From the NCBI RefSeq assembly GCF_014648515.1, contig NZ_BMRG01000002.1:465308-522689 (forward strand): a stretch of 57,382 nt of DNA, in the 5' to 3' direction. The stretch comes from Saccharothrix coeruleofusca. Its GTDB lineage: Bacteria; Actinomycetota; Actinomycetes; Mycobacteriales; Pseudonocardiaceae. A program made the position numbers and the translations under genes. The notes beneath the pieces are model-generated. The model was not told the origin of the DNA. It worked only from the letters and a program-made list of their open reading frames with translations, and made no database searches. Below are positions 16,247 through 25,378 of the stretch, one piece after another. Within the stretch, counting starts at the first letter, position 1, and every line of letters starts with the position of its first letter.

Positions 16247-17119
16247 TCAGGGGCGCAGGGCGCGCAGCTGCTCGGCCAGGTCGGCGTAGACCTCGGCGCG
16301 GCGGACCCAGGCCGCCGACCCCGAGGCGGTGGACGGGACCTCGCCCAGCGGCGAGACGGGGTCGGTGACCCCGTACTCCAGGCGGTAGGCGACCAGGCCG
16401 GTGGCCGCGCGCAGCCACGGCGTCGGGTCGGGGTTGGTGATCTCGCCGGTGCCCACGCGGAACCACACCGGCAGCCGGGTGTCCGCGGCCAGTGCGCGGT
16501 CCAGGCGCCTGCGCGCCGCGTCGCGGATCTCCTCGCGGGCCTTCTCCCCCGCGATGACCGCCTCGCGCCGCCAGCTCTCCTCGCTCGCGTGCCGGTCGGC
16601 CTCCAGCCTGCGCACCGCGGTGGCCGCGTCGGCTTCGCGGGCGCCGATCTTCCAGCCCAGCTGGTGCACCTCGTGCTCCAGCGCGTCGCGCTCGATGCGG
16701 GTGATCCGCCTGCCCGACAACCGGGTGCTGGCGTTCGCGCGGCGCGCTTTGAGCTCCTCGAAGTCGGCGACCTCGTTGCGCAGCTCGACCCGCACCGAGT
16801 CGGCCAGCAGCTCCTGCTCGGCGTCCCAGGCCGCGCGCAGCGCGGCCACGACGTGGGCGATCTCGTCGTCGACGCGGTCCAGGTCCTCGTCCGGTCCGGA
16901 GCCCGCGCCCGCCAGCCTGCGTTCGAGCACGAGCAGCCGGGCGCTCACCCGCCCCAGTTCGGCGGCGAGCTCCTGGGTCGCGGTGACGAGTTCCGCGACT
17001 ACCGGCTCGACCGCGTCGAGCCGCTCCTTCTCGGTGGGGGCCACGCCCCCCAGCCAACCCGACGGAACGCGCCAGTCCAGGAGGTCGGCGGGAAAACCAC
17101 GCGGACGGGCTGACGCCAA
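16247..17119 (-). CDS. Coiled-coil protein of unknown function, about 290 aa
   Basis: Residues about 28-215 are almost wholly helical and rich in Glu, Arg and Ala with heptad spacing (VVAELVTATQELAAELGR, LLVLERRLAGAG, ELLADSVRVELRNEVADFEE, TRIERDALEHEVHQLG, RREAVIAGEKAREEIR). A short globular tail follows (PVWFRVGTGEITNPD, WLRAATGLVAYRLEYGV). No signal peptide. The start is uncertain: TTG 17119 has no ribosome site, and GTG 17044 is an alternative. It is divergent from the CYTH-CHAD gene. A structural or septum-associated role is possible but not shown. Confidence 0.65.
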   Translation of the reverse strand: MASARPRGFPADLLDWRVPSGWLGGVAPTEKERLDAVEPVVAELVTATQELAAELGRVSARLLVLERRLAGAGSGPDEDLDRVDDEIAHVVAALRAAWDAEQELLADSVRVELRNEVADFEELKARRANASTRLSGRRITRIERDALEHEVHQLGWKIGAREADAATAVRRLEADRHASEESWRREAVIAGEKAREEIRDAARRRLDRALAADTRLPVWFRVGTGEITNPDPTPWLRAATGLVAYRLEYGVTDPVSPLGEVPSTASGSAAWVRRAEVYADLAEQLRALRP

Positions 17120-17192
17120 CGCCCGTGCAGGTCAACGCCCCACTACGCACAGTGAGTGAATGAACACGTGGTGATCGGTGTATGCCTGGGGC

Positions 17193-18692
17193 ATGGCGAC
17201 GTCGGTGCGGGAAACGGAGCGGAAGTACGAAGCGCCTGCGGGCACGGCGCTGCCGGACCTGGCGGGCCTGCCGGGTGTGGCCGCCGCGGCGGGTCCGGAG
17301 GAGCAGCGGCTGGAGGCCGTCTACTACGACACCCCGGACCTGCGCCTGGCGCGCGCCGGGCTGACGCTGCGCAGGCGGACCGGCGGGCACGACGCGGGCT
17401 GGCACCTGAAGCTGCCGGTGGGCGGCGACACCCGCGAGGAGGTGCGGCTGCCGGTGGGCGAGGCGGCCGAGCACCCGCCGGAGGAGCTGGGCGCGCTGGT
17501 GCGGGTGCACGCCAGGGGCCGTGAGCTGGGCCCGGTGGCGCGCATCGAGACCACGCGGCAGCGCTGGCAGCTGGTGGACGCGCACGGGGAGCTGCTGGCC
17601 GAGGTGGTGGAGGACCTGGTGTCGGCGCAGGCCGTCCCGGACGGGACCGGGGCCGACTCCTGGCGCGAGATCGAGGTGGAGCTGGGCGAGGGCGGGGAGC
17701 CGAAGCTGCTCAAGCGGGTGGAGCGGCTGCTGGCCGAGGCGGGCATCCGGCGGTCGACCTCGTCGGCGAAGCTGACCCGGCTGCTGGCCGACCGGCTCTC
17801 CTCGCCGGGGCCCGCGCCGGGGTCGGCCGGGACCGCGGGCGGTGTGGTGCTGGCCTACCTGCGGGAGCAGGCGGACGCGCTCAAGCGGCAGGACCCCAGG
17901 GTGCGCCGCCAGGAGGACGACGCGGTGCACCAGATGCGGGTGGCGACCCGGCGGATGCGCAGCGCGTTGCAGGCGTTCGGCTCGATCGTCGACCGGGACC
18001 GCACGCGCGAGCTGACCGACGAGCTGAAGTGGCTGGCGGGGGTGCTGGGCCAGGCGCGCGACCTGGAGGTGCTGCGCGGGCGGTTCGAGGGCGTGGTCGC
18101 CGGGCTGGAGCCCGAGCTGGTGCCCGGACCGGTGGCGGCCCGGCTCACCCGGCACTTCGCGCCGCTGGAGACCGAGGCCCAGCGGGCGCTGGTGGCCGCG
18201 CTGGACAGCTCCCGCTACTTCGCGCTGCTGGACGCGGTGGACGCGCTGCTGGCCGACCCGCCGCTGACGCCGCTGGCGGACAGGAAGGCGGTGAAGGTGC
18301 TGCCCTCGCTGGTGGAGCGCACCTACCGCAGGCTGGCCAAGCGCGCCGCCGAGGCCACCCGCCACATCGGCGACGACGACACCGCGCTGCACGAGACGCG
18401 CAAGGCGGCCAAGCGGCTGCGCTACGCGGTGGAGGCGGTCGAGCCGCTGTTCGGCAAGCGCGCCACCCGCTACCGCAAGCGGCTCAAGGCGTTGCAGGAG
18501 CTGCTGGGCGAGCACCAGGACAGCGTGGTGGCGCGGCCCGTGCTGCGGGAGCTGGGCGCGCAGGCGCAGCGCGACAACGAGAACGCGTTCGCGTTCGGTC
18601 TGCTGCACGGGCTGGAGCAGGGTCGCGCGCGGCACGCCGAGGAGCGCTTCCCCGCCGCGTGGCGGGCGCTGGGCAGGCCGAAGCTCTCCTGA
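17193..18692 (+). CDS. CYTH and CHAD domain protein, 499 aa
   Basis: The N-terminal CYTH domain starts with the ExExK signature (RETERKYE, residues 5-12) and continues with RLEAVYYDTPDLRLARAGLT, HLKLPVGG and a C-terminal SSAKLTRLL to about residue 195. A CHAD domain follows from about 215, with conserved His/Arg helices (VHQMRVATRRMRSALQAF, LHETRKAAKRLRYAVEAVEP, LQELLGEHQDSVVAR). CYTH binds triphosphates or polyphosphate; CHAD binds polyphosphate. The combination suggests a polyphosphate or inorganic triphosphate enzyme or binder. ATG 17193 gives a natural CYTH start. Confidence 0.9.
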   Translation: MATSVRETERKYEAPAGTALPDLAGLPGVAAAAGPEEQRLEAVYYDTPDLRLARAGLTLRRRTGGHDAGWHLKLPVGGDTREEVRLPVGEAAEHPPEELGALVRVHARGRELGPVARIETTRQRWQLVDAHGELLAEVVEDLVSAQAVPDGTGADSWREIEVELGEGGEPKLLKRVERLLAEAGIRRSTSSAKLTRLLADRLSSPGPAPGSAGTAGGVVLAYLREQADALKRQDPRVRRQEDDAVHQMRVATRRMRSALQAFGSIVDRDRTRELTDELKWLAGVLGQARDLEVLRGRFEGVVAGLEPELVPGPVAARLTRHFAPLETEAQRALVAALDSSRYFALLDAVDALLADPPLTPLADRKAVKVLPSLVERTYRRLAKRAAEATRHIGDDDTALHETRKAAKRLRYAVEAVEPLFGKRATRYRKRLKALQELLGEHQDSVVARPVLRELGAQAQRDNENAFAFGLLHGLEQGRARHAEERFPAAWRALGRPKLS

Positions 18693-18707
18693 TTGGTCCA
18701 GACCTTG
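18692..18707 (+). promoter_or_regulatory. DasR-responsive-element-like site
   Basis: ATTGGTCCAGACCTTG, with core TGGTCCAGACC close to the dre consensus TGGTCTAGACCA. It begins on the CHAD stop codon and lies 70 bp before the GH20 start; a TTGACA (18705-18710) overlaps its end. DasR represses N-acetylglucosamine genes in actinomycetes, which suits the downstream hexosaminidase. Confidence 0.62.
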
Positions 18708-18777
18708 ACACCAGGTGAGCGGCTTGACACGGTGGGTTCGCCGCCGCCCGCTGCCACCGCGCCGCCAGGAGGATGTC

Positions 18778-20367
18778 GTGGTCCCCACAGGAATCAGAGC
18801 CGGGTTGGGCCGGGTGCTCGCCGCGCTGCTGCTCGTCGGCGGCGTCGCGGGCACGGCGGTGCCCGCCCACGCCGCCGCCCCGGAGTCGCCGTTGCGCACC
18901 ATCGTGCCCGCGCCCGTGCAGGTCACCCCGCGTCCGGGGGCGGACTTCGCGCTGGAGCCGGATGCCAAGATCCTCACCCAGCCCGGTTCGGCCGAGGCCA
19001 GGAAGGCCGGTGAGCACCTGGCGGGCGTGCTGCGCCCGTCCACCGGCTACCGCCTGCCGGTGACGCCCGGCCTGGTGGGCAAGGGCGTGGTGCTGCTGCT
19101 GGTCGGCGCGGACCACCGCGTCGGCGCCGAGGGCTACCAGCTCGACGTGACCCGCAAGGCGGTGTTCATCCGCGCCCGCACCGGGGCGGGGCTGTTCGCG
19201 GGCGTGCAGACGCTGCGCCAGCTGCTGCCCGCGCGGGTCGAGGCCAGGACCCCGCAGCCGGGGCCGTGGACCGTGCCCGGCGGCAGCGTGCTGGACTACC
19301 CGCGCTTCGCCCACCGCGGCGCGATGCTCGACGTGTCGCGGCACTTCTTCTCCGTCGACGAGGTCAAGCGCTACGTCGACCAGATCGCCGCGTACAAGGT
19401 CAACCGGCTGCACCTGCACCTGTCCGACGACCAGGGCTGGCGCATCGAGATCAAGAGCTGGCCCCGGCTGACCACCCACGGCGGCAGCACCGAGGTCGGC
19501 GGCGGTCCCGGCGGCTTCTACACCCAGGAGCAGTACAAGGAGATCGTGGCGTACGCGCAGTCGCGCCACATCACGGTGATCCCGGAGATCGACATGCCGG
19601 GCCACACCAACGCCGCGCTGTCCTCCTACGCCGAGCTGAACTGCGACGGCGTGGCCCCGCCGCTCTACACCGGCATCGAGGTCGGCTTCAGCTCCCTGTG
19701 CATCGACAAGGAGATCACCTACGAGTTCGTCGACGACGTGATCGGCGAGCTGGCCGCGATCACGCCCGGCCGGTACATCCACATCGGCGGCGACGAGGCG
19801 CACGCCACCACCGACCCGGACTACCAGACGTTCATGGACCGGGTGCTGCCGATCGTGGCCAAGCACGGCAAGGTCGCCACCGGCTGGCACGAGTTCGTCA
19901 AGACCGGACCGGACCCGTCGGCGGTGGCGCAGTTCTGGGGCACCTCGCCGGAGGCGCCCACCCTGGTCGAGGCCGCCGCGCGCGGCAACAGGATCGTGCT
20001 GTCCCCGGCCAACCGGGCCTACCTGGACATGAAGTACCACAAGGACACCCCGCTGGGCCTGAGCTGGGCCGGGTACGTCGAGGTGCGCGACGCCTACGAC
20101 TGGAACCCCGGCAGCTACCTGCGGGGTGTGCCGGAGTCGGCGATCCACGGCGTCGAGGCCCCGCTGTGGTCGGAGACGCTGAGCGAGTCCGCGCACATCG
20201 AGTACATGGCCTTCCCGCGCCTGGCCGCCATCGCCGAGCTGGGCTGGTCCCCGTCGGCCGCGCTGGGCTGGGACGGGTTCCGGGAGCGGCTGGCCGCGCA
20301 GGGCCCGCGCTGGCGGGCGGCGGGCGTGAACTTCTACGCCTCGTCCCAGGTGCCCTGGCAGTCCTGA
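18778..20367 (+). CDS. Secreted beta-N-acetylhexosaminidase, GH20, 529 aa
   Basis: Removes terminal GlcNAc/GalNAc from chitooligosaccharides or glycans outside the cell. Seen: a signal peptide ending near AVPAHAAAP, a GH20 N-terminal domain (to about residue 165), then the barrel with HRGAMLDVSRHFFSVDEVK, NRLHLHLSDDQGWRIEI, VIPEIDMPGHTNAAL and the catalytic pair Asp339-Glu340 in HIGGDEAH. Late motifs are GVEAPLWSETL and AFPRLAAIAELGWSP. GTG 18778 was chosen for GGAGG 5 nt upstream and because it begins the signal peptide. A dre-like site upstream suggests GlcNAc control. Confidence 0.92.
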   Translation: MVPTGIRAGLGRVLAALLLVGGVAGTAVPAHAAAPESPLRTIVPAPVQVTPRPGADFALEPDAKILTQPGSAEARKAGEHLAGVLRPSTGYRLPVTPGLVGKGVVLLLVGADHRVGAEGYQLDVTRKAVFIRARTGAGLFAGVQTLRQLLPARVEARTPQPGPWTVPGGSVLDYPRFAHRGAMLDVSRHFFSVDEVKRYVDQIAAYKVNRLHLHLSDDQGWRIEIKSWPRLTTHGGSTEVGGGPGGFYTQEQYKEIVAYAQSRHITVIPEIDMPGHTNAALSSYAELNCDGVAPPLYTGIEVGFSSLCIDKEITYEFVDDVIGELAAITPGRYIHIGGDEAHATTDPDYQTFMDRVLPIVAKHGKVATGWHEFVKTGPDPSAVAQFWGTSPEAPTLVEAAARGNRIVLSPANRAYLDMKYHKDTPLGLSWAGYVEVRDAYDWNPGSYLRGVPESAIHGVEAPLWSETLSESAHIEYMAFPRLAAIAELGWSPSAALGWDGFRERLAAQGPRWRAAGVNFYASSQVPWQS

Positions 20368-20373
20368 CCGGTG

Positions 20374-20423
20374 CGGTGGGGCGGCAAGTACTACCCGGTC
20401 GGGTAGTACTTGCCGCCCCACCG
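20374..20423. terminator. Perfect 24-bp hairpin between convergent genes; carries the TACTACCCG repeat word
   Basis: Arms 20374-20397 and 20400-20423 are perfectly complementary around the dinucleotide GT. It is placed 7 bp after the GH20 stop and 11 bp from the end of the aldehyde dehydrogenase gene, so it can serve both. The inner arm AAGTACTACCCG is identical to the outer arms of the repeats at 36.7 and 40.0 kb and nearly identical to those at 25.2 kb. Confidence 0.85.
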
Positions 20424-20433
20424 GGGGTGCGGG

Positions 20434-21957
<1,524 letters not shown>

Positions 21958-22103
21958 CTGGTCGGCCCTCCCCGCTTCGCCGCGTCGGATGCCGGGAAGT
22001 TAGGTGAACCTACGTTGCAGCCGCGTTGCACCCGAACGGATTACGTCGGAGGTTGGCACGCGGCCCGTGCTCCGGCCATCCTGGTCCCCCTGGGAGGCAG
22101 AGG

Positions 22104-23522
22104 ATGCACAACGACGCGCGCGAGCTCGCCCGCCTGCGCGAAGCGGTGCTGAGCGGATCGCCCGCGCCGGGTGCCCGGCCGCTGATCGTGGAGTCCTGGC
22201 GGCGCTCGCTGGCCGCGCGCATCGACCCCGACCGGCACGAGCCGCCGGTGGTGCTGGACCCGCACGAGGTGGCCGACCTGCGCGGCGGGCACCCGCTGGC
22301 CGAAGCGCTGCCGGTGCTGCGGGAAACCCTGGTCGGCATCGCGGACGAGGCGGTGCACGTCATGCTCGTCACCGACGCGGAGGGGCGCGTCCTGTGGTGC
22401 GAGGGCTCGACGCGGGTGCGCGAGCTGGCCGAGCGGGTGCGGCTGTGCGAGGGCGCGCGGTGGAGCGAGGACGCGATCGGCACCAACGCGATGGGCACCT
22501 CGCTGGCCACCGGCTCGTCGGTGACCGTGCACTCGGCCGAGCACCTGGTGCGGACCTACCACGGCTGGACCTGCGCGGCCAGCCCGGTGCACGACCCGGA
22601 CACCGGCCGCACGCTCGGCGTCGTGGACGTCAGCGGCCCGCTGACCAGCGTGCACCCGGCCACGGCCGCGCTGGTGTCGGCCGCCGCGCGGCTGGCCGAG
22701 GCCCAGTTGCGGGCCCGGCTGGCGGCGCGGGAGGAGCGGCTCAGGTCGGTCAACATGCGGCACCTGATCGCGCTGCACGGGGAGCCCGGCGCGCTGCTCA
22801 GCCCCACCGGCCGCGTGCTCGCCGCCGAGCCGCACGGCCTGCTGACCTCGCGGGTGGACGTGGACGCGGAGCGGGTGCGCCTGGCCGACGGCCGCGAGGC
22901 CGTGGTGGAGCCGCTGGACGAGGGCTACCTGCTGCGGGTGCCGCGGCGGGCGGTGCGGCGGCCGGTGCTGTCGCTGCGGTTCCTGGGCGAGCCCGCCGGG
23001 CGGCTGGAGGACCGGGAGCTGGTGCTGACGCTGCGGCACGCCGAGCTGCTGACCGCGCTGGCGCTGCACCCGCGCGGGCTGTCGGCCGAGCAGCTGGCGC
23101 TCAAGCTGTACGGCGAGCGCGGCAACCCGACCACGGTGCGGGCTGAGCTGCACCGGTTGCGCGCCCAGCTGGGCGGTGTGCTGCTGACGCGGCCGTACCG
23201 GCTGCTGGCCGAGGTGCGCGGCGATTTCCTGGCGGTGCGCGAGGCTTTGCGGGCGCGGGACGTGCCGCGCGCGGCGGCGGCGTACCACGGCGAGCTGCTG
23301 CCGCGCTCGGACGCGCCGGTGGTGCGCGAGGAGCGCGAGGACCTGGCTGCGGCGGTGCGCCGGGGCGTGCTCGACTCGGGCGACGTGGAAGCGCTGTGGT
23401 GCTACGCCAGCGTCGCCGACGACGCGGAAGTCCTGGACCGCCTGGCCCACCTGCTCCCGCGCACCGACCCCCGGCACGCCTTGGCCACCACCAAGCTCCG
23501 CCGCCTCCTCACCACCCCCTGA
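22104..23522 (+). CDS. GAF-domain transcriptional regulator, AcoR-like without AAA+ domain, 472 aa
   Basis: The N-terminal part (RPLIVESWRRSLAARIDPD) and GAF region (VHVMLVTDAEGRVLWCEGS; WSEDAIGTNAMGTSLATG; GWTCAASPVHDPDTGRTLGV) resemble the sensor of AcoR-type acetoin/alcohol regulators. The sigma-54 AAA+ module is absent. Instead, around residues 310-390 there is a winged-helix-like part (ELLTALALHPRGLSAEQLAL; NPTTVRAELHRLRAQLGGVL), followed by an Ala/Arg-rich tail. ATG 22104 has GGGAGGCAGAGG. It is divergent from the aldehyde dehydrogenase and is its likely controller. Confidence 0.83.
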   Translation: MHNDARELARLREAVLSGSPAPGARPLIVESWRRSLAARIDPDRHEPPVVLDPHEVADLRGGHPLAEALPVLRETLVGIADEAVHVMLVTDAEGRVLWCEGSTRVRELAERVRLCEGARWSEDAIGTNAMGTSLATGSSVTVHSAEHLVRTYHGWTCAASPVHDPDTGRTLGVVDVSGPLTSVHPATAALVSAAARLAEAQLRARLAAREERLRSVNMRHLIALHGEPGALLSPTGRVLAAEPHGLLTSRVDVDAERVRLADGREAVVEPLDEGYLLRVPRRAVRRPVLSLRFLGEPAGRLEDRELVLTLRHAELLTALALHPRGLSAEQLALKLYGERGNPTTVRAELHRLRAQLGGVLLTRPYRLLAEVRGDFLAVREALRARDVPRAAAAYHGELLPRSDAPVVREEREDLAAAVRRGVLDSGDVEALWCYASVADDAEVLDRLAHLLPRTDPRHALATTKLRRLLTTP

Positions 23523-23536
23523 CGCCCACTCCCCCG

Positions 23537-23602
23537 CGAGTCGAACGCCCAGGTACCGCGAGTTCTACGTTCAGGTAGTGCGAGTTCTACGTTCAGGTAG
23601 TG
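23537..23602. repeat. 22-bp tandem repeat, three units
   Basis: Units at 23537-23558 (diverged), 23559-23580 and 23581-23602; the last two are identical and begin CGAGTTCTACGTTCAGG. The array follows the stop of the GAF regulator. A related 22-bp array follows a stop at 28081. Part of a likely dispersed repeat family of unknown role; no coding potential is apparent. Confidence 0.8.
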
Positions 23603-23648
23603 CGAACGCGGCCCCGGCGTCCCCGAGCCGGGCTACCGGGGCCACGGC

Positions 23649-23846
23649 TCAGCCGAGCCGCCCGCTCCGCACAGCGGCGAAGAACGCTCCCACGGCGGCA
23701 GGCGTCCAGGCGAGCGCCGGCCCGTCGGGGTTCTTGCTGTCCCGCACGGCTAACCTCCCACCGGGCCAGGCGAGCTCGACGCACTGGCCTCCATTGGGAC
23801 CCGATCGGCTGCTCTTGCGCCACGTCGTGCAGGCGAGGTCGATCAT
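23649..23846 (-). CDS. DUF397 domain protein, 65 aa
   Basis: A small protein with the complete DUF397 signature: TTWRKSSRSGPNGGQCVELAW near the N-terminus (quoted in pieces), then LAVRDSKNPDGPALAWTPA and the C-terminal FFAAVRSGRLG. DUF397 proteins are encoded next to XRE-DUF5753 regulators such as WhiJ/Scr1 loci in Streptomyces, where the small protein modulates the regulator. ATG 23846 overlaps the regulator stop (ATGA), so translation is coupled. Confidence 0.9.
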   Translation of the reverse strand: MIDLACTTWRKSSRSGPNGGQCVELAWPGGRLAVRDSKNPDGPALAWTPAAVGAFFAAVRSGRLG

Positions 23847-24721
23847 CACAGCGCCCCTTCCGGTTGCCTCCACAGTGCTTGCCTCAGGGTATCCAGCAGG
23901 TCACGGGATTCCTCGGGTGCGAGCGCGGCGCTGACGATCTCCTCGAACACCTGGACGTGGTGGTCCAGATCGGTCGGTTTCTCCAGGTATGCGCCGGAGC
24001 GGAGGTTCTCCGTGTAGACGACGTTCATGCCAGGTGTGTCCTCGAACCGCAGCACGGTGAACCCCGCACCCACCGCTCGATGCGCGCCTGTCCTGAAGGG
24101 CAGCACCCGCAAGTCCACCGTGGGCAACTTCGACACTTCGACGAGGTGCGCCAACTGCTCGGCCATCACCTCAGCCCCACCGATTGCGCGGTGGAGCACC
24201 GCCTCGTCCAGCACCACCCGCAGGATGGGCTGCTGCTCGCCGTACAGCCGCGCTTGGCGGGCGATGCGCAGCGCCAGCGCTCGATCCAGCTCCGCAGCTG
24301 TCGGATTCGGCTCGGCCGCGAGCAGAACCGCACGCGCGTAGGCCGGGGTCTGGAACAAGCCGAAGACCCACGCGGGTTCGTGCACCCAGAGTTCGGTGGC
24401 GTACCCCTCCAGCTCGAAGTAGTCGCGGGCGAAGTCGGGCACCGTGTCCGAGTGGGCGATCAATAGTCCACGATCATCGGACTCTTCAGCCATTCTCAAC
24501 AACTGGTCCAGTTCCGGCGACTCCACCCCGTAACACATCGCCAGCAATCGAACGTGCTTGATCTCGATCGGGTACTCGGCGCGCTCGACCCGGCTGATCG
24601 TGCTCTGCGACAAGCCGGTCCACTCGGCCGCTTCCTTCTGCTGCTTCTTGGCGGCCTTGCGCAGCTCGGCCAGCCGGACGGCCAGCTTCCGACGCCGGAT
24701 CGGTGCTGCTGAGCTGGGCAT
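23846..24721 (-). CDS. XRE-family regulator with DUF5753 (WhiJ/Scr1-like), 291 aa
   Basis: HTH_XRE at residues about 14-70 (LAELRKAAKKQQKEAAEWTG; LSQSTISRVERAEYPIEIKH). The DUF5753 domain is about 100-285 (WVHEPAWVFGLFQTPAYARA, RIARQARLYGEQQPILRVVL, DEAVLHRAIGG, LPTVDLRVLPFRTGAH, YTENLRSGAYLEKP). These regulators act with a partner DUF397 protein in development or toxin-like modules. ATG 24721 has GAGGAGAG upstream. It is divergent from the small acidic protein gene at 24930; the 208-bp gap between them shows no clear operator. Confidence 0.9.
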   Translation of the reverse strand: MPSSAAPIRRRKLAVRLAELRKAAKKQQKEAAEWTGLSQSTISRVERAEYPIEIKHVRLLAMCYGVESPELDQLLRMAEESDDRGLLIAHSDTVPDFARDYFELEGYATELWVHEPAWVFGLFQTPAYARAVLLAAEPNPTAAELDRALALRIARQARLYGEQQPILRVVLDEAVLHRAIGGAEVMAEQLAHLVEVSKLPTVDLRVLPFRTGAHRAVGAGFTVLRFEDTPGMNVVYTENLRSGAYLEKPTDLDHHVQVFEEIVSAALAPEESRDLLDTLRQALWRQPEGAL

Positions 24722-24929
24722 CGTCGGTGACTCTCCTCGTCGTCGGGCGGCCCAGTCTGCCGGTCTCCACTACGCCGTGTGGAGCAGGTCCACCCATTCG
24801 ATACAAGGCACTCTGCATTTCTTTGTGCCATATTCATGGCGCCGATCAAGTAGCCGCAATCGCGGCGTTGACTCCTCCCGCCCTGGCACTCCAAAGGTGA
24901 CAGCGCACAACCACCGAAAGGCACACCGC

Positions 24930-25226
24930 ATGAACGAGCTCGCCGATCAGGAACCGCTGTGGGACGAAGCCGGGTTCGCCGACTTCCTCCAGGGGCTCGC
25001 CCAGGACGACGCGCCACGGCTGTTCGCCATCGCCCACGAGTACGGCACCCGCCAGGACGGCTGGATCGCCGCGTGGGGCATGGCCTTCGCCGACCGCGCC
25101 GACGTCGTGTCCACCGAAGGCGATTTCCGCGCCACGGCCAAGGACCCGGACAGCGCACTGGCCACCTTCGAGCGCTTCAAGGGTGGCGAGGACGTGAAGC
25201 TGCACCTGCTGTGGGTCAAGTCGTAG
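24930..25226 (+). CDS. Small acidic conserved hypothetical protein, 98 aa
   Basis: ATG 24930 with GAAAGG upstream. An acidic single-domain protein (LWDEAGFADFLQGLAQDD, PRLFAIAHEYGTRQDGWIA, EGDFRATAKDPDSALATFER, VKLHLLWVKS). No known motif; no signal peptide. Its position divergent to a WhiJ-like XRE/DUF397 pair fits the small third partner often seen in such loci, but it does not look like AbaA. It ends just before the nested palindromic repeat at 25241. Confidence 0.65.
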   Translation: MNELADQEPLWDEAGFADFLQGLAQDDAPRLFAIAHEYGTRQDGWIAAWGMAFADRADVVSTEGDFRATAKDPDSALATFERFKGGEDVKLHLLWVKS

Positions 25227-25240
25227 CTCAACCACAGAAC

Positions 25241-25364
25241 CGCGCCTGCAAGTACCACCCGACCCACCGAAATGGGCCGCTGACTACTACCCGCCTCACG
25301 GTCCGCCGAGCCGGGTAGTAGTTACGCGCCCGTCAGGGGGCCACGGGTAGTACTTGCAGGCGCG
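25241..25364. repeat. Nested palindromic intergenic repeat, full copy
   Basis: Outer arms 25241-25261 and 25344-25364 pair over 21 bp with one mismatch. Inner arms ACTACTACCCG (25283-25293) and CGGGTAGTAGT (25312-25322) pair perfectly. Between them stand GGGCCGCTG (left) and TACGCGC (right), both shared with the copy at 39947-40058. It sits between convergent genes, so it may also act as a terminator. Confidence 0.85.
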
Positions 25365-25378
25365 CTTGGTGGACGGGG

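Noticed and set aside
16152-19043. 963-codon open frame on the minus strand across the HNH, coiled-coil, CYTH-CHAD and GH20 genes
   Set aside because: It is antisense to well-supported genes and its translation is Arg/Pro/His-rich low-complexity sequence, typical of long shadow frames in high-GC DNA.
21998-22013. Iron box in TTAGGTGAACCTA before the GAF regulator
   Set aside because: Only 13 bp of the 19-bp consensus, missing the central part; context (aldehyde oxidation) gives no iron link.
23537-23602. Possible small CRISPR array
   Set aside because: Units abut at 22-bp period with no spacers between them and no cas genes in the window.
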